A DNA stretch of 64,000 nucleotides from Setophaga petechia (Eukaryota > Chordata > Aves > Passeriformes > Parulidae). Positions 12,768 through 26,027 of the stretch are shown in pieces. The stretch's first letter is position 1. Each line of letters begins with the position of its first letter. The translations under genes and the position numbers were made by a program. The DNA lies in assembly GCA_024362935.1 (NCBI GenBank), contig JANCRA010000003.1, positions 50,691,844 through 50,755,843 of the forward strand, written 5' to 3'. Under the pieces are notes generated by a model. That model saw nothing but the letters and a program-made list of their open reading frames with translations. It was not told the origin of the DNA and searched no databases.

Positions 12768-13334
12768 ACCGAAGTGGAAAAAAATCTCTTGAGTTTTGCA
12801 CACAGAAAGACATGGAAGTGACCTATGTGGTGCCTTTCTGAAAATCACCACCACCATTAAAAACCCAAAATCCTCATAGTCCAGAAAATTTTCAACAAAC
12901 CTGGCAGATTTTGTTCTTTCCACTCCCAGTGAAGATACAAGTTAGTGGAAGTGTCAGGTGAGGATACCAGCTACCTCCTCTATATCCAAAAACTAGTCCT
13001 AAATCTCACAGGAAGAGAAGGACATGATACACAACAGGAAAAAAAATTTGTGGTAATACTCCAAGGACATTGGAGTGGGTTAGAATCAGGATGGAAAATG
13101 TGTTCTAATAAAGCCCTGTAACATTATTACCATAATGCCATCTGCACATGGCTTTGTGAGGATTTATTTCAGGTTATAAGGAGACACACAGGGAGGCAGA
13201 TACTTCTGGATGCACAGGAGTGCAGTGTTCAGCCTTGAGGTGAGTTTGCAAGGTGAGCCTGAACCCTTCCAGAGGCCTGAAATTTCTGCCCATCCACATT
13301 ATTCCCATGCTTCTTATCTCTGTCTGTTATTAAA

Positions 13335-13455
13335 CTACAGGATTTGACCTCCCTGCTCAGTCTTTTCATCTGCAAATTGCAAAAAGCAATATTCACCTTT
13401 CTTGCAGAAAAGGATTTTAGAATTAGAGAGATGACGGTGCTGCCTCTCACCATGG
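13335..13455 (+). mobile_element. MIR/CORE-SINE-like relic, sense
   Basis: The sequence from 'gacctccctgctcagtcttttcatctgcaaattgc' (13346-13380) through 'aatattcacctttcttgcag' to 'aggattttagaattagagag' parallels the sense MIR core. That core runs 'acctctctgtgcctcagtttcctcatctgtaaaatgg', then 'ataatacctacctcacagg', then 'gtgaggattaaatgag'. Block order and spacing fit a plus-strand copy. The flanking tRNA-like head is not recognisable. Confidence 0.65.
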
Positions 13456-14320
13456 AAAAACCCCAGACAATGCACAAAAAAAGTCAAGGTTTTGATGTAG
13501 GATGGCCACTACTCCATGCGCTGTGGAATGGAGGAATGGTGGGCAGGAAAAGGCAGACACTCCTCCTGGGACCTACAAAAGCTGTCTGAACCTGGAGACT
13601 TCACATCTAGAACCACACATGTGATACCCCTTCATAAGCCCTCCTGCAATTTACTCGTCACAGCCTCCAGGACAGGTAAATTAACTTAATTACAACCATC
13701 ACACACTTGGGAAAACAGGGACATGGCAAAGAAGCAGCTCATTGTCACCACTGGCACTACAGCCCAGACCTTTCTGATGGGTAAATCACTTGTCAGAAAA
13801 CACCAATTCAAGCTTTCATTTCTTAACATAGGATTCAACCCAACACCCTAAGATTAGCCAAGTGTCCTTGAGGTTATTCAGAGGCAAACCAGGGTTTGTT
13901 TCATTTGTTTTGAGTGAAATTATGCTGCTGAAATGGTGTTGAAGAGAGAAGGGTTTTAGTTCTACAAACCTTGCACCTTGCAAGTTCAAGTAGCCTGCCC
14001 AGACAGTGTATTTTATGCTGTGCTGACATGTATATAGAGGAACAGTTGGAGCAAGAAGCCTCATATCCATGATTTTAGCAAGAACAAGAAGGATACTGTT
14101 CAGGTATGTTTGTTATACCCTCAGATATGCTGCTGGTGGTGTCAATATGAGTTTCCCAGGGCCAGGTTCCAATGCCCATATAAAAAGTGACTCCCCTGGA
14201 CTCAATTAGCCCAGGTCCCCCCTTTCAGTGTCCAATTGGAGACCAAAGAATCTTGTCACAGTTGTGTTCACAGCCAGTGAGTGGCTGAGTCCAGCACAAT
14301 GTGATTCATTGCCATTGTAA

Positions 14321-14396
14321 ATGCAGTTTTTGGGGGAAATGCAGTTTTGGGGAGAAATTTGGGGGCTGAAATTTTGGGAGAATTTTGGGGCTGTAT
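14321..14396 (+). repeat. G-run tandem repeat (possible quadruplex)
   Basis: Two 18-bp units ('atgcagtttttgggggaa' and 'atgcagttttggggagaa') are followed by shortened units of 14, 12 and 14 bp. Each unit carries a run of 3-5 G, giving five G runs on the plus strand in 70 bp. Spacers are 8-12 bases, longer than in the most stable G-quadruplexes. Confidence 0.8.
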
Positions 14397-15963
14397 CACC
14401 TGCTGTTTAGGAGCCAAGTGATAGGGTCAGGAAATATACAGCAACAAGTGAAGGCACAGACAAAGCAATCTAAGAGAAGGAAAACAAGATTTGAAAGTGA
14501 CTTTTGCTTAACAACAGCTTCTACCCAATAGAAAAACTGCCCTGTCAGTGGTAGGGAGAGATTAGGGAAAACTTGCATCACCAGAAAGGTTGTCCCAGAG
14601 AAAATTGCTGTCTAGAGAGCTGCAAAGGAGAATCCAGTCCTTTTCCTGCCCTGAGGAGATCAGGTTTTGAGGATTTTGTGCAAGGCTTGAAACCATTTCC
14701 AATGCTAAATGTTAACAAGGCTTTTGGATAGTCCTGGGATGTTGGGATGTAAAGGCCAAATGAGATCCGTTTACACAAGCAAAATGGATATTTAAATAGA
14801 AAGCAGCCACCATGAAAAATGTTTTTAAAAATGCTGTTTTGGTTAATGCAACATGCTGTACTTCTGCCAACAAAGGCAGTTTCTGATCAGGACATGCCGT
14901 GCTTTCCTCTGGAGATTTTGCAGGCAGGGTGGTCTTCCATGAGGGAGGGGAAAGAGCTTAGTTAACATTACACATCCCTCATATATGCAGGCTGGTAAAT
15001 GTAAGGCATTGCAGCTGTGCAGTTTGTCACCAAAAACCAAGCTGAAAGGAGCCTAAATGCAGGAGACCGATGGGAAAACGACCCAGTCACTCTCAACAAC
15101 ACCTTTGATTCTCCCCCTTCAAAATAAAGCAACTTCTCCCCTATTTGTGCAGCCTTGGTGTTTAGAGAGAATGGTCAGATGGTGAAGACAGGAAAAAAAG
15201 GGACAGTTCAAAAATACCCTAATAAGTGATTTATTATTTTCACATAGACTATGAAAGAAGCCTGCAGTCCCTTTATGCTGCATGAAGTTTATTTTGATAG
15301 GAAAAGGCTTTGGCACTGGAATAAGACTGCACTTTGTACCAGAGATCTAAATCCATTCTGGAGGTACGAGCTGCTCTAAAGACCTCAGCTTCCCTTGCCT
15401 TTACAGATGCCTGTAGAAATCACCTCTGTGCAAAGGAGGGAGGCAGCTGGTAAATCAAGCACATTTCAGTGGGATAACATATTGCTTCCATTTAAGAAAG
15501 CATCCTCAACCAGAGCATGTTTAAACCCAGTGAGACCTGAGCACAGCTAAGGCTAAACATGTGCTGAAGTCTATTTGTGAAATAGATACATGTGAGGAAA
15601 TCAGTTGGAATATGGGATTCATTCTCTGGTTCATCCAGTCTTTTCCCCCTAGAATTTCCAGAGTTTGAAATGTAAAGAATCCATCTAATTTAACAGGGCG
15701 ACGTTTATGTAATTATATGTGTACAGCAGGTACAAAGAAATAATTTTAATATCATAAACATGGTGGTCACCTTCCAGGCTAAACAATTTACTAAGATCAC
15801 TTGCTTTTATATTAGCAGACCTTTAAAAAAATCTGCAAGTTGGAAATTTTGTATTGAGAGGTCAATACAACCTCTTTGAGATGTGAAGGAAAGTAATCAA
15901 GCCATACTATCTGGCAGGTACTAATTCCAAGAAAATGGATATTACACCAATTATCCATATCAC

Positions 15964-16032
15964 TATTATTATTATTATTATTATTATAATATTATTATTA
16001 TTATTATTATATTTATTTATTTATTATTATTG
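15964..16032. repeat. (ATT)n / (ATTT)n microsatellite
   Basis: Trinucleotide ATT units run for about 45 bp with one 'ataat' interruption. They change to ATTT units near 16010 and return to ATT until 16031. A plus-strand open frame crosses it and translates to a run of I, L and Y residues; this is an artefact of the repeat. Confidence 0.95.
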
Positions 16033-18346
16033 TTTTCCACCCTGTGCAAAGCAAGTATTTGAAACAGGGCATGAATATAAGATTATTATACCATTAGAAC
16101 CATTCTCCTTTACCTCTGCGATTAAGATTAGAAAGGCTTGGGAGACCCGTTTATCAGATTTCTTAAATTCCAAAGGTTTTAGCTGTAAAAAAGGAATAAT
16201 TTAGGAAAAGATGCCATCATTTTTTCTAATCTCAGCCAAAACTTATTCTGAAAGAATTTCCACTGAAATAGATGGGATTGTTCACAAAGTCGAGCCTCTC
16301 AGCATACATACAGGAGAAGGAATGCTGCGCTCAATTTTGAGTCATTTTCCTACTCCCTTATTCCCAAGTTACAATTCAGTCAGGATGGCCACTTCAGTTT
16401 CCAGGCTCACAGCTTGGAGTGCTGCTCCAAAGTGTATTCCCAGCAGAGATGGGGTCACCAGTGAGTGGGACCAGCACATGGCTGAGCACGTGCAAGAGCT
16501 CAGCTGGACACACAGCCCTGGCCATGGCTGCTTGCAGCTGGGAGTTTGTGACCCATCACATTCCTGCAGAGATTATGCCACCATCCCTCTTCCCTCCCAC
16601 TTCCTCGGATTTGCCATCTCTTTTGGCAGAGCCTCCTTCCAGCTGCAGGTTTTAGGGTATGAGTGAAGTGGTTGGGGTGGATGAGCAGAACATCTGCCCG
16701 TGCACAGAACCTGGGCAGCAGTGCTGGAAATCTCCTGTGTGGGACCCAGCTGAGGGCACCTTCAAAGCTGCTTTTTCCATATGTTAGCAGCTATGAGGAG
16801 GAGGAATACACAGCCTCATTCCAAGCTATGATGGTCCCATTTAAGGCTGAGGCATCCCTGCAGTGTAGTCACAAATACACAGAGAAAGGATTTATAGTTT
16901 TTACACAACAGCAGGACCATCAGTAGGGTTATAAACCAAGTGCTCACCAGTAACACCATGATTTTGCTCATTTAATTCAACCTAATTCAGGTCTTTCATG
17001 GCAGCCTTTGAGACACGATGAAATCTTATTTTCTAGCTCCCATTCACCCAAACTCCATGAGATACCATGAGGCTCATGCTGCAATAACCTCCACAAACAC
17101 ACTTGGCTCTTTGCACCTCGTGCTGCCAAGCTTTCAAATCTGTCAGGTGTATATTCTGCACACAGGACAGAAAAGGCCCAAATCTTATCACTGCACAAGA
17201 GTAACCTGCTTTTAGACCTTTATCAGGCATATACTTAGACCAGATGGCCTGCTTAATACCACAAACCATGAAAGTCTATCTTGAATTTCTTTATAAAGTA
17301 CCTAAATTGCTGGGGCTTGTACCAACCATCGGTCCCAAAATTCTGTCATTAAAAAACTGCAAAATCTATGTTACAAAAATAACATGTGGCAATACCAGTT
17401 TTGGAAGATTAGAGAAATGGGGCACAGCTACAACCTACTCACCTTGGGCAGTCTTGATGAAGCACTCATGTAAACACAAGGACACTCAAAAGGAGCACGT
17501 TCATTACAATTTCCTGGAGGAAAATTCTCAGACTTCTACAGAAAACAACAAGATTTTGGGATACTCATCCAAAATGTGAGATAGAGGATATGAAGAGATG
17601 TTAGAGTGCAGAAAAGCTGCGCTTGGAAATCCTTGGTATTTTACAAGCCCCAACCAGGTATCCCCAAAATCAGAGGGGGAACTTGAAGGAAGAAGAAACT
17701 CATGCTTAACAACAGGTCCTTGGTACTTAATAAACCATTAGCTTTTGAGACATATGCATCTCATGTACATATTCACATATTTCATGAGCCATACAGGGAT
17801 TTCCTCTTTTTTTTTCCCCCCCCACATAATACTATTTCAGAAAACTAAATTAAAAAAATTAAAATAAAATTTCCCCCTCTGAGTTGTATATTGAAAAGAA
17901 GAAAAGAACTAACAGGTCTGACTCTCCAACTTTCTGAGACTACTGACATTACTAAATGAATGAAGTAATTTTGTGACGAAAACCATTCTTAGAAGAAAAA
18001 TATCCAAATATTAATATCTCCCTACCTTTTAGTAGGAATGGGTAATGTTAAATTTCTGCTGCACTAACTGCTCTGAAATACCAATGTAAATTGAGAAAAC
18101 CAACCCAAACTGATTTGATTTGGTTCCTTTTTTTATTTCTAGAGGGTGGAAATTATTTTTTGCTTTTTCCCTGACTTGTGAAAGACACCAGGCAGTGATG
18201 TGAATGATGTGGTGAAAGCTCTGAAGAAAAAAAATCTACTTAAGTCAAGGAATAGGGGAAGTGGTCACTCTGCGAGGTCATTTTCCTGTGAGACTCTGTG
18301 ACAGCTGGAGAAAATTAACCAAAATATCTGCATTCCAGAGAGGTAT

Positions 18347-18380
18347 AAAAAGAAGAAAGAAAGGGAGGGGAGAGGAGGGG
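18347..18380 (+). repeat. Homopurine tract
   Basis: An uninterrupted A/G tract of about 34 bp with GGGAGGGGAGAGGAGGGG at its right end. It could form triplex or quadruplex structure. Confidence 0.8.
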
Positions 18381-21300
18381 TCAAATATCTTGTGGAAACC
18401 TGTACGAACGGCAATAGCATTTTCTATATGGGCTCGCTCAATCTGGTTTCCTGACCAAATTCTACAAAAATAGGAGGAGATTTTTAAAGTCTCAGAGGGT
18501 AGTGAGGCAGCCAGCTCCCTTAAAAGTCAGCAGGACATTCATTAAACTTGAACTGATTAGCTGCATTGGATCTTTTCTCTGATGCTGGCACAGGGGCCAC
18601 ACAGAAATCTTATTCCCAACACTTTATTACCACTTAAAGCCTTACAGATCAGTCACACTTCCAGAGTGGAAGAGCTTGGAAGACAAGGTATCAGATGGGT
18701 TCTTTTGTTTCCATGTTTATATTTCAAGGAAATAGCCAGTGAATGCCAAATTTGTTTCTACACTATTTCTGAATGCCCAGCATTGCTTTTGTTTTGTGAT
18801 AAAGTGAAACCAAAATTTTTTCAAACATTTAAAAAATTGATTAGCATTCTTTTAAAAAATCCCACAGGTTTTTTCAAGCCATATTTCTCCCAGGCCGAAA
18901 CCAAAATTGAACTTTAAAACCCGAATCCTGTCAAAATTAGTGTGTTTTTGTGAAACATTTTGACTCTGCCACAGTTGAATATTAATTGAAACCATCCCTT
19001 CCTACCTTCAGAGCACTTCCATCCCTGGATGGATCCCCTGGTCATTTCAGATTACTCTGCAAAGAAAAAGAAAGAAAACAAAGTTTCTTTGAGATGAAGT
19101 AGCTCACTGTTGTAATTTCAAGCAATGAAATCAATTCATGCAGGAGGGATTCTGAAGTAACAAAACTCTGCCCAAGTCCCTCTGCAGACCCAGGCTCAGG
19201 CACTCCCTCAGTGGGAGCAAGACAGACAGAAGGACACAGGCAGGACTCAGGAGATGCCATCCACGAGTACAGGCAAATTAAAGGGACTCAAAAGCAGAAT
19301 TAAGATATTTTTTTCAGACTCCCTTTACTGTCAAGGTGAGGATTTCAAAACAGCACAGCTCTCATTTCAGTAAATTTTACAGACCACGTTGTATCTGTGA
19401 CCTCCCACTGCAAGATCTCCAGATTTCCTTCTAAAAATTCATCTACTTCTTGAAGTTTTTCTCAGGAAGCTGAGCCTTCCCAAAAGTCCTGTGCTAAAAT
19501 CATAGGCTTTTCTAAAACTGCTGAAAGGAGGCAGAAAGACAAACAAATACTACAGAGAACTTTGAGACATCTCAACCCACACCAGATTATCTACAAGTGG
19601 AGAAGTAACAATTCCACATCTGCAGCAAGGCTGTGTTTTGTGGTGGGAACTGGACATTCCTGCTCACTGCTGGTTTCACATTCATTGCACCCAGGGTAGA
19701 ACAGCATGACTTTTAGTTAGCAAAAGCAGAATCTGCAGAGAAAGCTGCAGAAGGATTTCACATGGTCTCCAAAACCAAACTCAGCAACTCTGTATTCTCT
19801 CCATTACACAACACCACCAAGTGTCTTTTCCTCATAGCTTGACCACTTTGTTTGAAGCCTCTGTCCACAGTTATCACAATGTCACTGCTCTTCACTTAAC
19901 CTGATTTTCTCAGGCAGTTTATTTTGTGGAGTGAAAAGAAAACAGTGTCTGATTGGGGGAGACAGATTCATTTGATTTTGTTTTCTCAAAATTTATTTTG
20001 ATTTGCCCATTCTCTCTTTTCCTTTATCCTTCAGATGATAAATAGCTGTGAATAAAATAAGAGAGCTCCAAAAGAAGAAAAAAAATAAAAGGATGTGGAA
20101 TTTTGCATTACTAACTCCACTTAATACTAACCTCATGTTGTGTTTGGAATTTGATATAGGTATTGTCCAGGTAGCTACAAATATTTCCCTGACTATTTAC
20201 AGAACAGATAATGGTTAAAAATAAGCATTAAAAGGCCCAAAATCTGAACTTAACCAATTCAAAACTCAGGTAACTCTAAAACACATTGAATTCACTTCTT
20301 TTTTAAGGAAGTATTTAATTTGTGCACTTCTTGTTTAATTTTTAAATGGACCAGAAGCAGAAGTTCAAAATGTCACATTAAGCCTTGCTTTCATAAGATT
20401 GCTGCTTGAGCTTTACCTCAGTGAGATTCAGAAAACTCCAGATAAACTGTTCAGCTTGTTATCTGAACCAAAATGCAGATCATTTGAGGATTACTCAGCT
20501 CCCTGTCTTCACCAGACACCTTTTTTTACCCATTAGTGCCTCTAAGCCACCATAAAGCCTCTCCCCACACAGGGGGCTTTCCTGACCTGGTCATGGCTGT
20601 GTTTATTCCTGCCATGCAAGTGGCAGGCTTGCCAGAGCAGCTTTCCTGGCTACTCTAACTACTTATTGCTGTTCATAAGGAGGGAGAAGGGAAGTGGTTA
20701 ATGAGAACCTTACTGGTACTTGTCATAGTTCTCTCTCAGTGCTTTTCTGCGGTTAATTTGATTAATTTTTAAGAGGTAAATACTGAAATACATTCATTGA
20801 CATCCCGTTATCTGCCATTGTTTACAGACAGAGGACAAATCCTCTCCTCCACTCGAAGCCAAAACAAACAGATCTTGTACAGGCAAGATCTGGGGTGTCT
20901 TCCAGGCTGTCTGGGGGTGTTGGATTTATCACCACAGGCGACAGAGCTGTTTGATGCCTGTACCCCAGGTATGGTTTTTTGCCAAGTTGCTGTGTTTCCT
21001 AGAGAATCTTCAGGCACAGTTAATAGCTTTCAGCCTTGACTGAAGCAATGTCGACTTAGCAACCTTTTATTTTTGCATTCTTAATTAATAAAGAGAAGAA
21101 AGACAAGACAATATTAAAAGAAGATATTTGGCCTATTTACCTACCTTGACTGTGAGCCTGAAAAGCACTGTAAAAGGCTGAGTGATTTGACTTCTTAACC
21201 TAATTTTCAAATTAGTTAATTTTAATGAGAGAATGAAGTATGCAAAAGCCCTTCACACCTTTCTACTAAGGTGTGCAGTATCTTCATATCAGACAATTGC

Positions 21301-21782
21301 AAGGACAAAAGGATACTAAATTATTTGTAAAAAGTCACAGAATAATTTACTAACCAGTCTCCTAATTCCTCACTGAATTTTCTGTTTGAAAATCTACCAA
21401 GTCTTCCTCAAACAAAAAGAATTTGTAGTGAATTAGCTATCAATATATATACCAAATAACAGCGTCCTATTCAGGAAAAACCCACCATTTTATACTTCAA
21501 ATTATTATATTTATAACCAAATATATCAATCTGAAAACACATGTTTGGTAGAAGTACAGAGAGTAATCTTGAACTCATAGTAATCTGTGAATCTGTCTGC
21601 AGCAGAGCTGAAAACCAAAATAAACATGCAATTAAATGTTACCAGCACTTATCATACAGGGTGATGTTCTAGTATTTGCTTTCAGGAAGAACATTCCCCA
21701 TCAAACAATTATTTCCCCTGGATTATAATTTTTAAAAGAGATAAGAAGCTTTTTAATTATTTTCTGCTATTAGGAAGATGAG

Positions 21783-21847
21783 TATATTATATTATATTAT
21801 ATTATATTATATTATATTATATTATATTAATTATATTATATTATATT
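21783..21847. repeat. (ATATT)n microsatellite
   Basis: About 12-13 copies of the pentamer, with one 'taatta' interruption near 21828. The same pentamer and interruption style occurs at 11321-11358. Confidence 0.95.
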
Positions 21848-23784
21848 TTTGTTCCATGGATCAATCTCCATTGCTTTGCATACAGGGTAGACTTAAAATG
21901 TTACCATTAACAATTTACACCCACTTGCTTGTCATAAATGACTTTCCAGGTCCAAAGCAGTGGATTGTAAAACTGCTGACTTCACTGCTGGAGAACTGCA
22001 GAAGAGAAGAAACTGGATGAGACAGAGCAAGTCCTAAATGCCTTCCATAATTAACAAACATGGCAAGACAAGTTATGAAAAACAAAAGCAGACTGGACAG
22101 ATTTATGCTTGAAGTCTGGTACTTTTTGAAGGATTGTCCAACTACAGAAGCCTCTTTTGATCTACATTGATTGAAAGCAGTTAAAATTCAATCACACGTT
22201 TACAGCTGCAGGTTTAAAACCAACTCCTAATCTTGCATCGATCTGTAACTCACTGGTCAGACAGGAATGCCTTCCTTCTGCAGAGGATACAAGTCCAATG
22301 GCAGCTGTCTTCAGTTCCAGCTGGAGAGTTTTACAGCTGTGGCCTCAGAATTCCCTGATCTCAATCCTGGGTACGCCCACAATGAGGATCATCATCACTC
22401 GTGGAAGTGACGGGGCCTCTGCAGATGAAGCCACTGGTTCCTGGGTTGGTTTCATGAGGTAATAAGATAAGAGGAGTCATCTGGGTCTGACACACTGCTT
22501 CCTGATCTGGCCTGAGATAGAGAGAGCAGCATCTCCCTTCTTTTTTTGGGAGGCAGGAGATGGAGTTCACAGTTTGCAGTGGCACTGGTGAGCAGAGTGA
22601 AACCACCGTGAGCATGCCTGTAGGGGGATGCAGCCAGCCTCACCTTTGGCCAGCTAAAGTAAGGAATAAGGAATCAAGAAACCACATTTATTCCCAAGGT
22701 TGCTTTTAGATTAAAGCCTGCAGGGCAAACCTGAAATGCCACCAGACAGCAGGACTCCATCTGACACGACAGGGACGGATCAGAGAACTGCTTGCCCAGA
22801 TCCAGCAATCTGCACCAACACTGACTGCAGGAGCAACACTCAAACCCAGTTCTGAAATCTTCCCACAAGCCAAGCCACTTCTGTATATTATATTCAAGAT
22901 TCATGAACCCCTACCCTTTCAGATCCCCCCAAAACCACTGAGAGGTAAGCAAATTCTGCTTGAATATTTCATTATGTTATGTACAAGGAGAGCTCTGCTA
23001 AAGAGCTTGCACTATTGTGCTGTCTTGACTAATAGTTTGTGTGACATGCATAAGGAAGACCAGATATTTGCAAATTTAAGGATTTTTTTTTTGCCTTAGG
23101 ACAGCTTGTAAAACCCATTAACATGAATTGTGTCTGAGCTGATGAAGAAAAAAGAAAACACTGAATCCAGACCTTCAATATTTTATTGGTGTTTCTGAAC
23201 TTTTATTAGCTGTACTTTCTTCCATAAAATCAATTTAATAAGGGGAGCAGTGTTTTGGTAATGTATCAAAAGCAGTTCTTCTCTTCAAAGGGCATCTTTT
23301 TCACTCAATCTCTCCTCTAAAGACAGTGACATTAGTTTTGTAAATTAATAAACAGGCCAGCATCTGAGGACTGCATGAAGCCTCCATCACCCCTTATTGT
23401 GCTTTCTCTTCTGACCCCACTTTCCAGTGCAGGGCCCTCATCTCGACAACAATACCCTGAAAGCCTGTGTGGCACTCTGGGATCACACTTGAAAAGGCCT
23501 TTGGCTGAAGCTGGCTTTCAAGGAGGGGGGACAATTGGCAAGAGGCCTGTGGCTATTCATGCAGAACAGGCAGTGAAAAATGCCTGAAGTCAGATTCAGG
23601 GGTGGGCAATGCCCAAAAAAGAAAGCCCACATAACATGAATGGCTGCTGCTAGGAGACTAAAACCAAAGGCATGCCACTAGCAGGCCTCCATGTGCCGAC
23701 ATCAATGGGTTCATCCTATCCCTATTAGGGGCCTAAAATGATGGAGAAACATGAGAAGTGACTACAAGCAGGAAAGGAAAATAA

Positions 23785-23885
23785 TACCAAAGTACACAAC
23801 GGTCAATGCTTATATTGTTATACTAAACACTCGGGAGAAGGAAATAATATTTTCGATGTTCAGCACCTTTTCTGCTGGCAGGGGT
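23785..23885. promoter_or_regulatory. Candidate conserved non-coding element
   Basis: About 100 bp of unique AT-rich sequence keeping three CpGs ('cacaacggtcaatgc', 'cactcggga', 'tttcgatgttcagcacc'). No repeat and no coding frame. Low-confidence suggestion. Confidence 0.18.
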
Positions 23886-24299
23886 TGCAAAATTTGATAA
23901 ACAAAGGAGCCATGGCACCTTTTCTTGGAGGAAGAAAGCCATGCACTTTGGTAATTAGTTATTTCTCATGCCCATAATTAAGCATGATTATAAAAACATA
24001 TTGGAAAAGCCAGGCCTGAGTTAGAATGGCTCCAGACCAGGTGCTGGAGCAGCTCCAGTCTCCTGGCTGTGCACACATAAGTCCAGTTTGGTTCCAAACC
24101 CAGCAGTGCTGGTCAGAGGGGAACAGGAGGCCTACACGTTTATTAAAGGAAACCACTTTAATGCACCACAAAAGCATTTCAGCAGCATACAAATGATCCA
24201 AACCTCAACTGTGCTCAGGGTTAGGGAGGCTGAGAGGTGCTGTCTGCAGTGTCAAAGGCCTCCAGTCCAAAAAAAAGCCCACTGTGAAAAGTTTATGTT

Positions 24300-24400
24300 G
24301 CTTTAATTCACCTCGTGTCTCTGTTTTTTCCTCTTATAAAATACAGATAACACCTCATATCTACATCCTCACATTTCACACTGGAAAGCACAGCCTCATG
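24300..24400 (+). mobile_element. MIR/CORE-SINE-like relic, sense
   Basis: The stretch 'attcacctcgtgtctctg' then 'ttttttcctcttataaaat' then 'acagataacacctcatatc' matches, block by block, the sense MIR core that reads roughly 'cttaacctctctgtgcctcag', 'tttcctcatctgtaaaatgg' and 'ggataatacctacctca'. It is heavily diverged and short, so the call is moderate. Confidence 0.5.
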
Positions 24401-25410
24401 ATCTCTTTTGAAAGAAAGAAGGCTGTGCACACCTTCATTAATTTCAGCATCATTCTGAAAATGACACAACAGTTTCTGTAGGAACAACCCAACCTCTCTA
24501 AAATCCTTTCCACTTCAGTACCAATATTGGCTCTTGGCTAGCAAAAACCTTGAAAAAATGAATTACAATGTCTAGTCATGTTTGGACCAATTTCTAGGCA
24601 TTATCTCAGCTGTTAAAAAATGATCATATTATTTAGTTTATGAGTAATAACGTCTGACTAAAAAAGATAGAAAATACAATGTGATACTATAATCAAGTGA
24701 TTTCTTTCAAGGGGTGATGTTTATTATTTGGTGTGGAAGAAACCTCTCCATCTTGCTTTTTCAATTGTCTATTCCTGCAATCAGAATTTCCAACCCTTTC
24801 TAAGTTTGTTAACAACCTTTTTCCTTCCTGCACTCGTGGTACAGCTGCTGGAAGGAAAGCAAGACCCTCGTTATTGCTGTACTCTGCCCTATGTGAGGGG
24901 TAGGAAGGAAATAGCCGCTCCCAGCCAAAGGAGGGGAGAGCAGTGGGAGTCAGCCTGGGATTTCCCTCATTTGGTTGTTGGTCTGGGTACAAAACTGGGC
25001 GGGCAAGTGGTGAATCTGATGCTCCTCTGGAGGCAATGAAGTAATCTGCTGTCCTGCAGTGGGAGTCACGCTGCAGCAGCAGAGCTGCCATGATCTACTG
25101 GGACATCAGGGAAGGCTCTGAAGCAACAATTCAGTGCTCTTTGTCTGTCCATCTGGATTAAAAATTTCTACACCCAAGATGGAATCAATCTTAGCCCCAA
25201 GTGTGATCTCTTGTGTGTGTTTCTCTTGTATCTAACCTTGTTCCTGTAAATGACTACTTTTAACTCATGTAAACTTCTACTTCCAGCAGAAAATCTGTGC
25301 CCGTTTTGTATCTTCTCATGTATTGACAAGCAACAATGTCTGACTGCTTTGATGTTTGAAAAAGCTTCAAGAACACCAAAAACCTTATACAGAGAGACTT
25401 TACAGAGTAA

Positions 25411-25432
25411 ATATATATATATATATATATAT
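25411..25432. repeat. (AT)11 microsatellite
   Basis: An uninterrupted run of 11 AT dinucleotides. Confidence 0.95.
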
Positions 25433-25980
25433 CTTATAGATTGAACAATGGACGTGAGTAAGGTTAAATGCAGCTACACTGCTACTCTGCCAGAGGAACT
25501 CCATCTCTTGGGTGGTTGTGATTCCTGTGGCCTCTCAAGGTTGAGTATTTGGGACTCGGTATTCAATCTATTCAGGGGAGAAAATAGAGGTGTTTATGAT
25601 ATGTGGCCAAGCTCAATCCTGTAATCCAAGAAATTGAAAACTCTGTCATAGTTTTCCCATTCTTTGAGGTCACTGCTTCTCTTCCTATCTTCTTCATGGA
25701 TGAGCAAATAATTTCCCCCCAACAAAAAGATGAATCATTACAGGAATTTGTAAAGTACAGAATTAAAAAAGTCTGTAAAGCACAGAATTGTATTTGAGAG
25801 ATTTAAGTTCACTTTTGGATGTGAATCATCATGTGAAATAAAAGAAGAGTCAAGACCTGTAAGATCCAGTCTTGCCTCCTTTAGTGAACAGTTTATCTAC
25901 ATTTCTAAGGCTGGAAATTTAAAAACCCTGTTCATATCTCATGATGGGTAATTATAGGGGTTTTCTATGAATTTAATGTA

Positions 25981-26027
25981 GTCATATCTATATAACTATA
26001 TCTATATTTCTATATATCTATATATGT
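25981..26027. repeat. TATATC-type AT-rich low-complexity tract
   Basis: Repeated 'tatatct' and 'tatat' blocks over about 47 bp, imperfect. Confidence 0.8.

Larger units (their letters stand above)
8901..15963. other. Non-coding unique DNA with small repeats
   Basis: Apart from the two MIR-like relics, short tandem duplications and the G-run repeat, nothing is recognisable. The longest frame is 201 codons (9741-10346, plus). Its translation shows no family signature and begins within a T-rich stretch, so I do not call it a gene. Confidence 0.7.

Noticed and set aside
15935..16204. Hydrophobic isoleucine/leucine stretch resembling a membrane segment
   Set aside because: It is the translation of the (ATT)n array.
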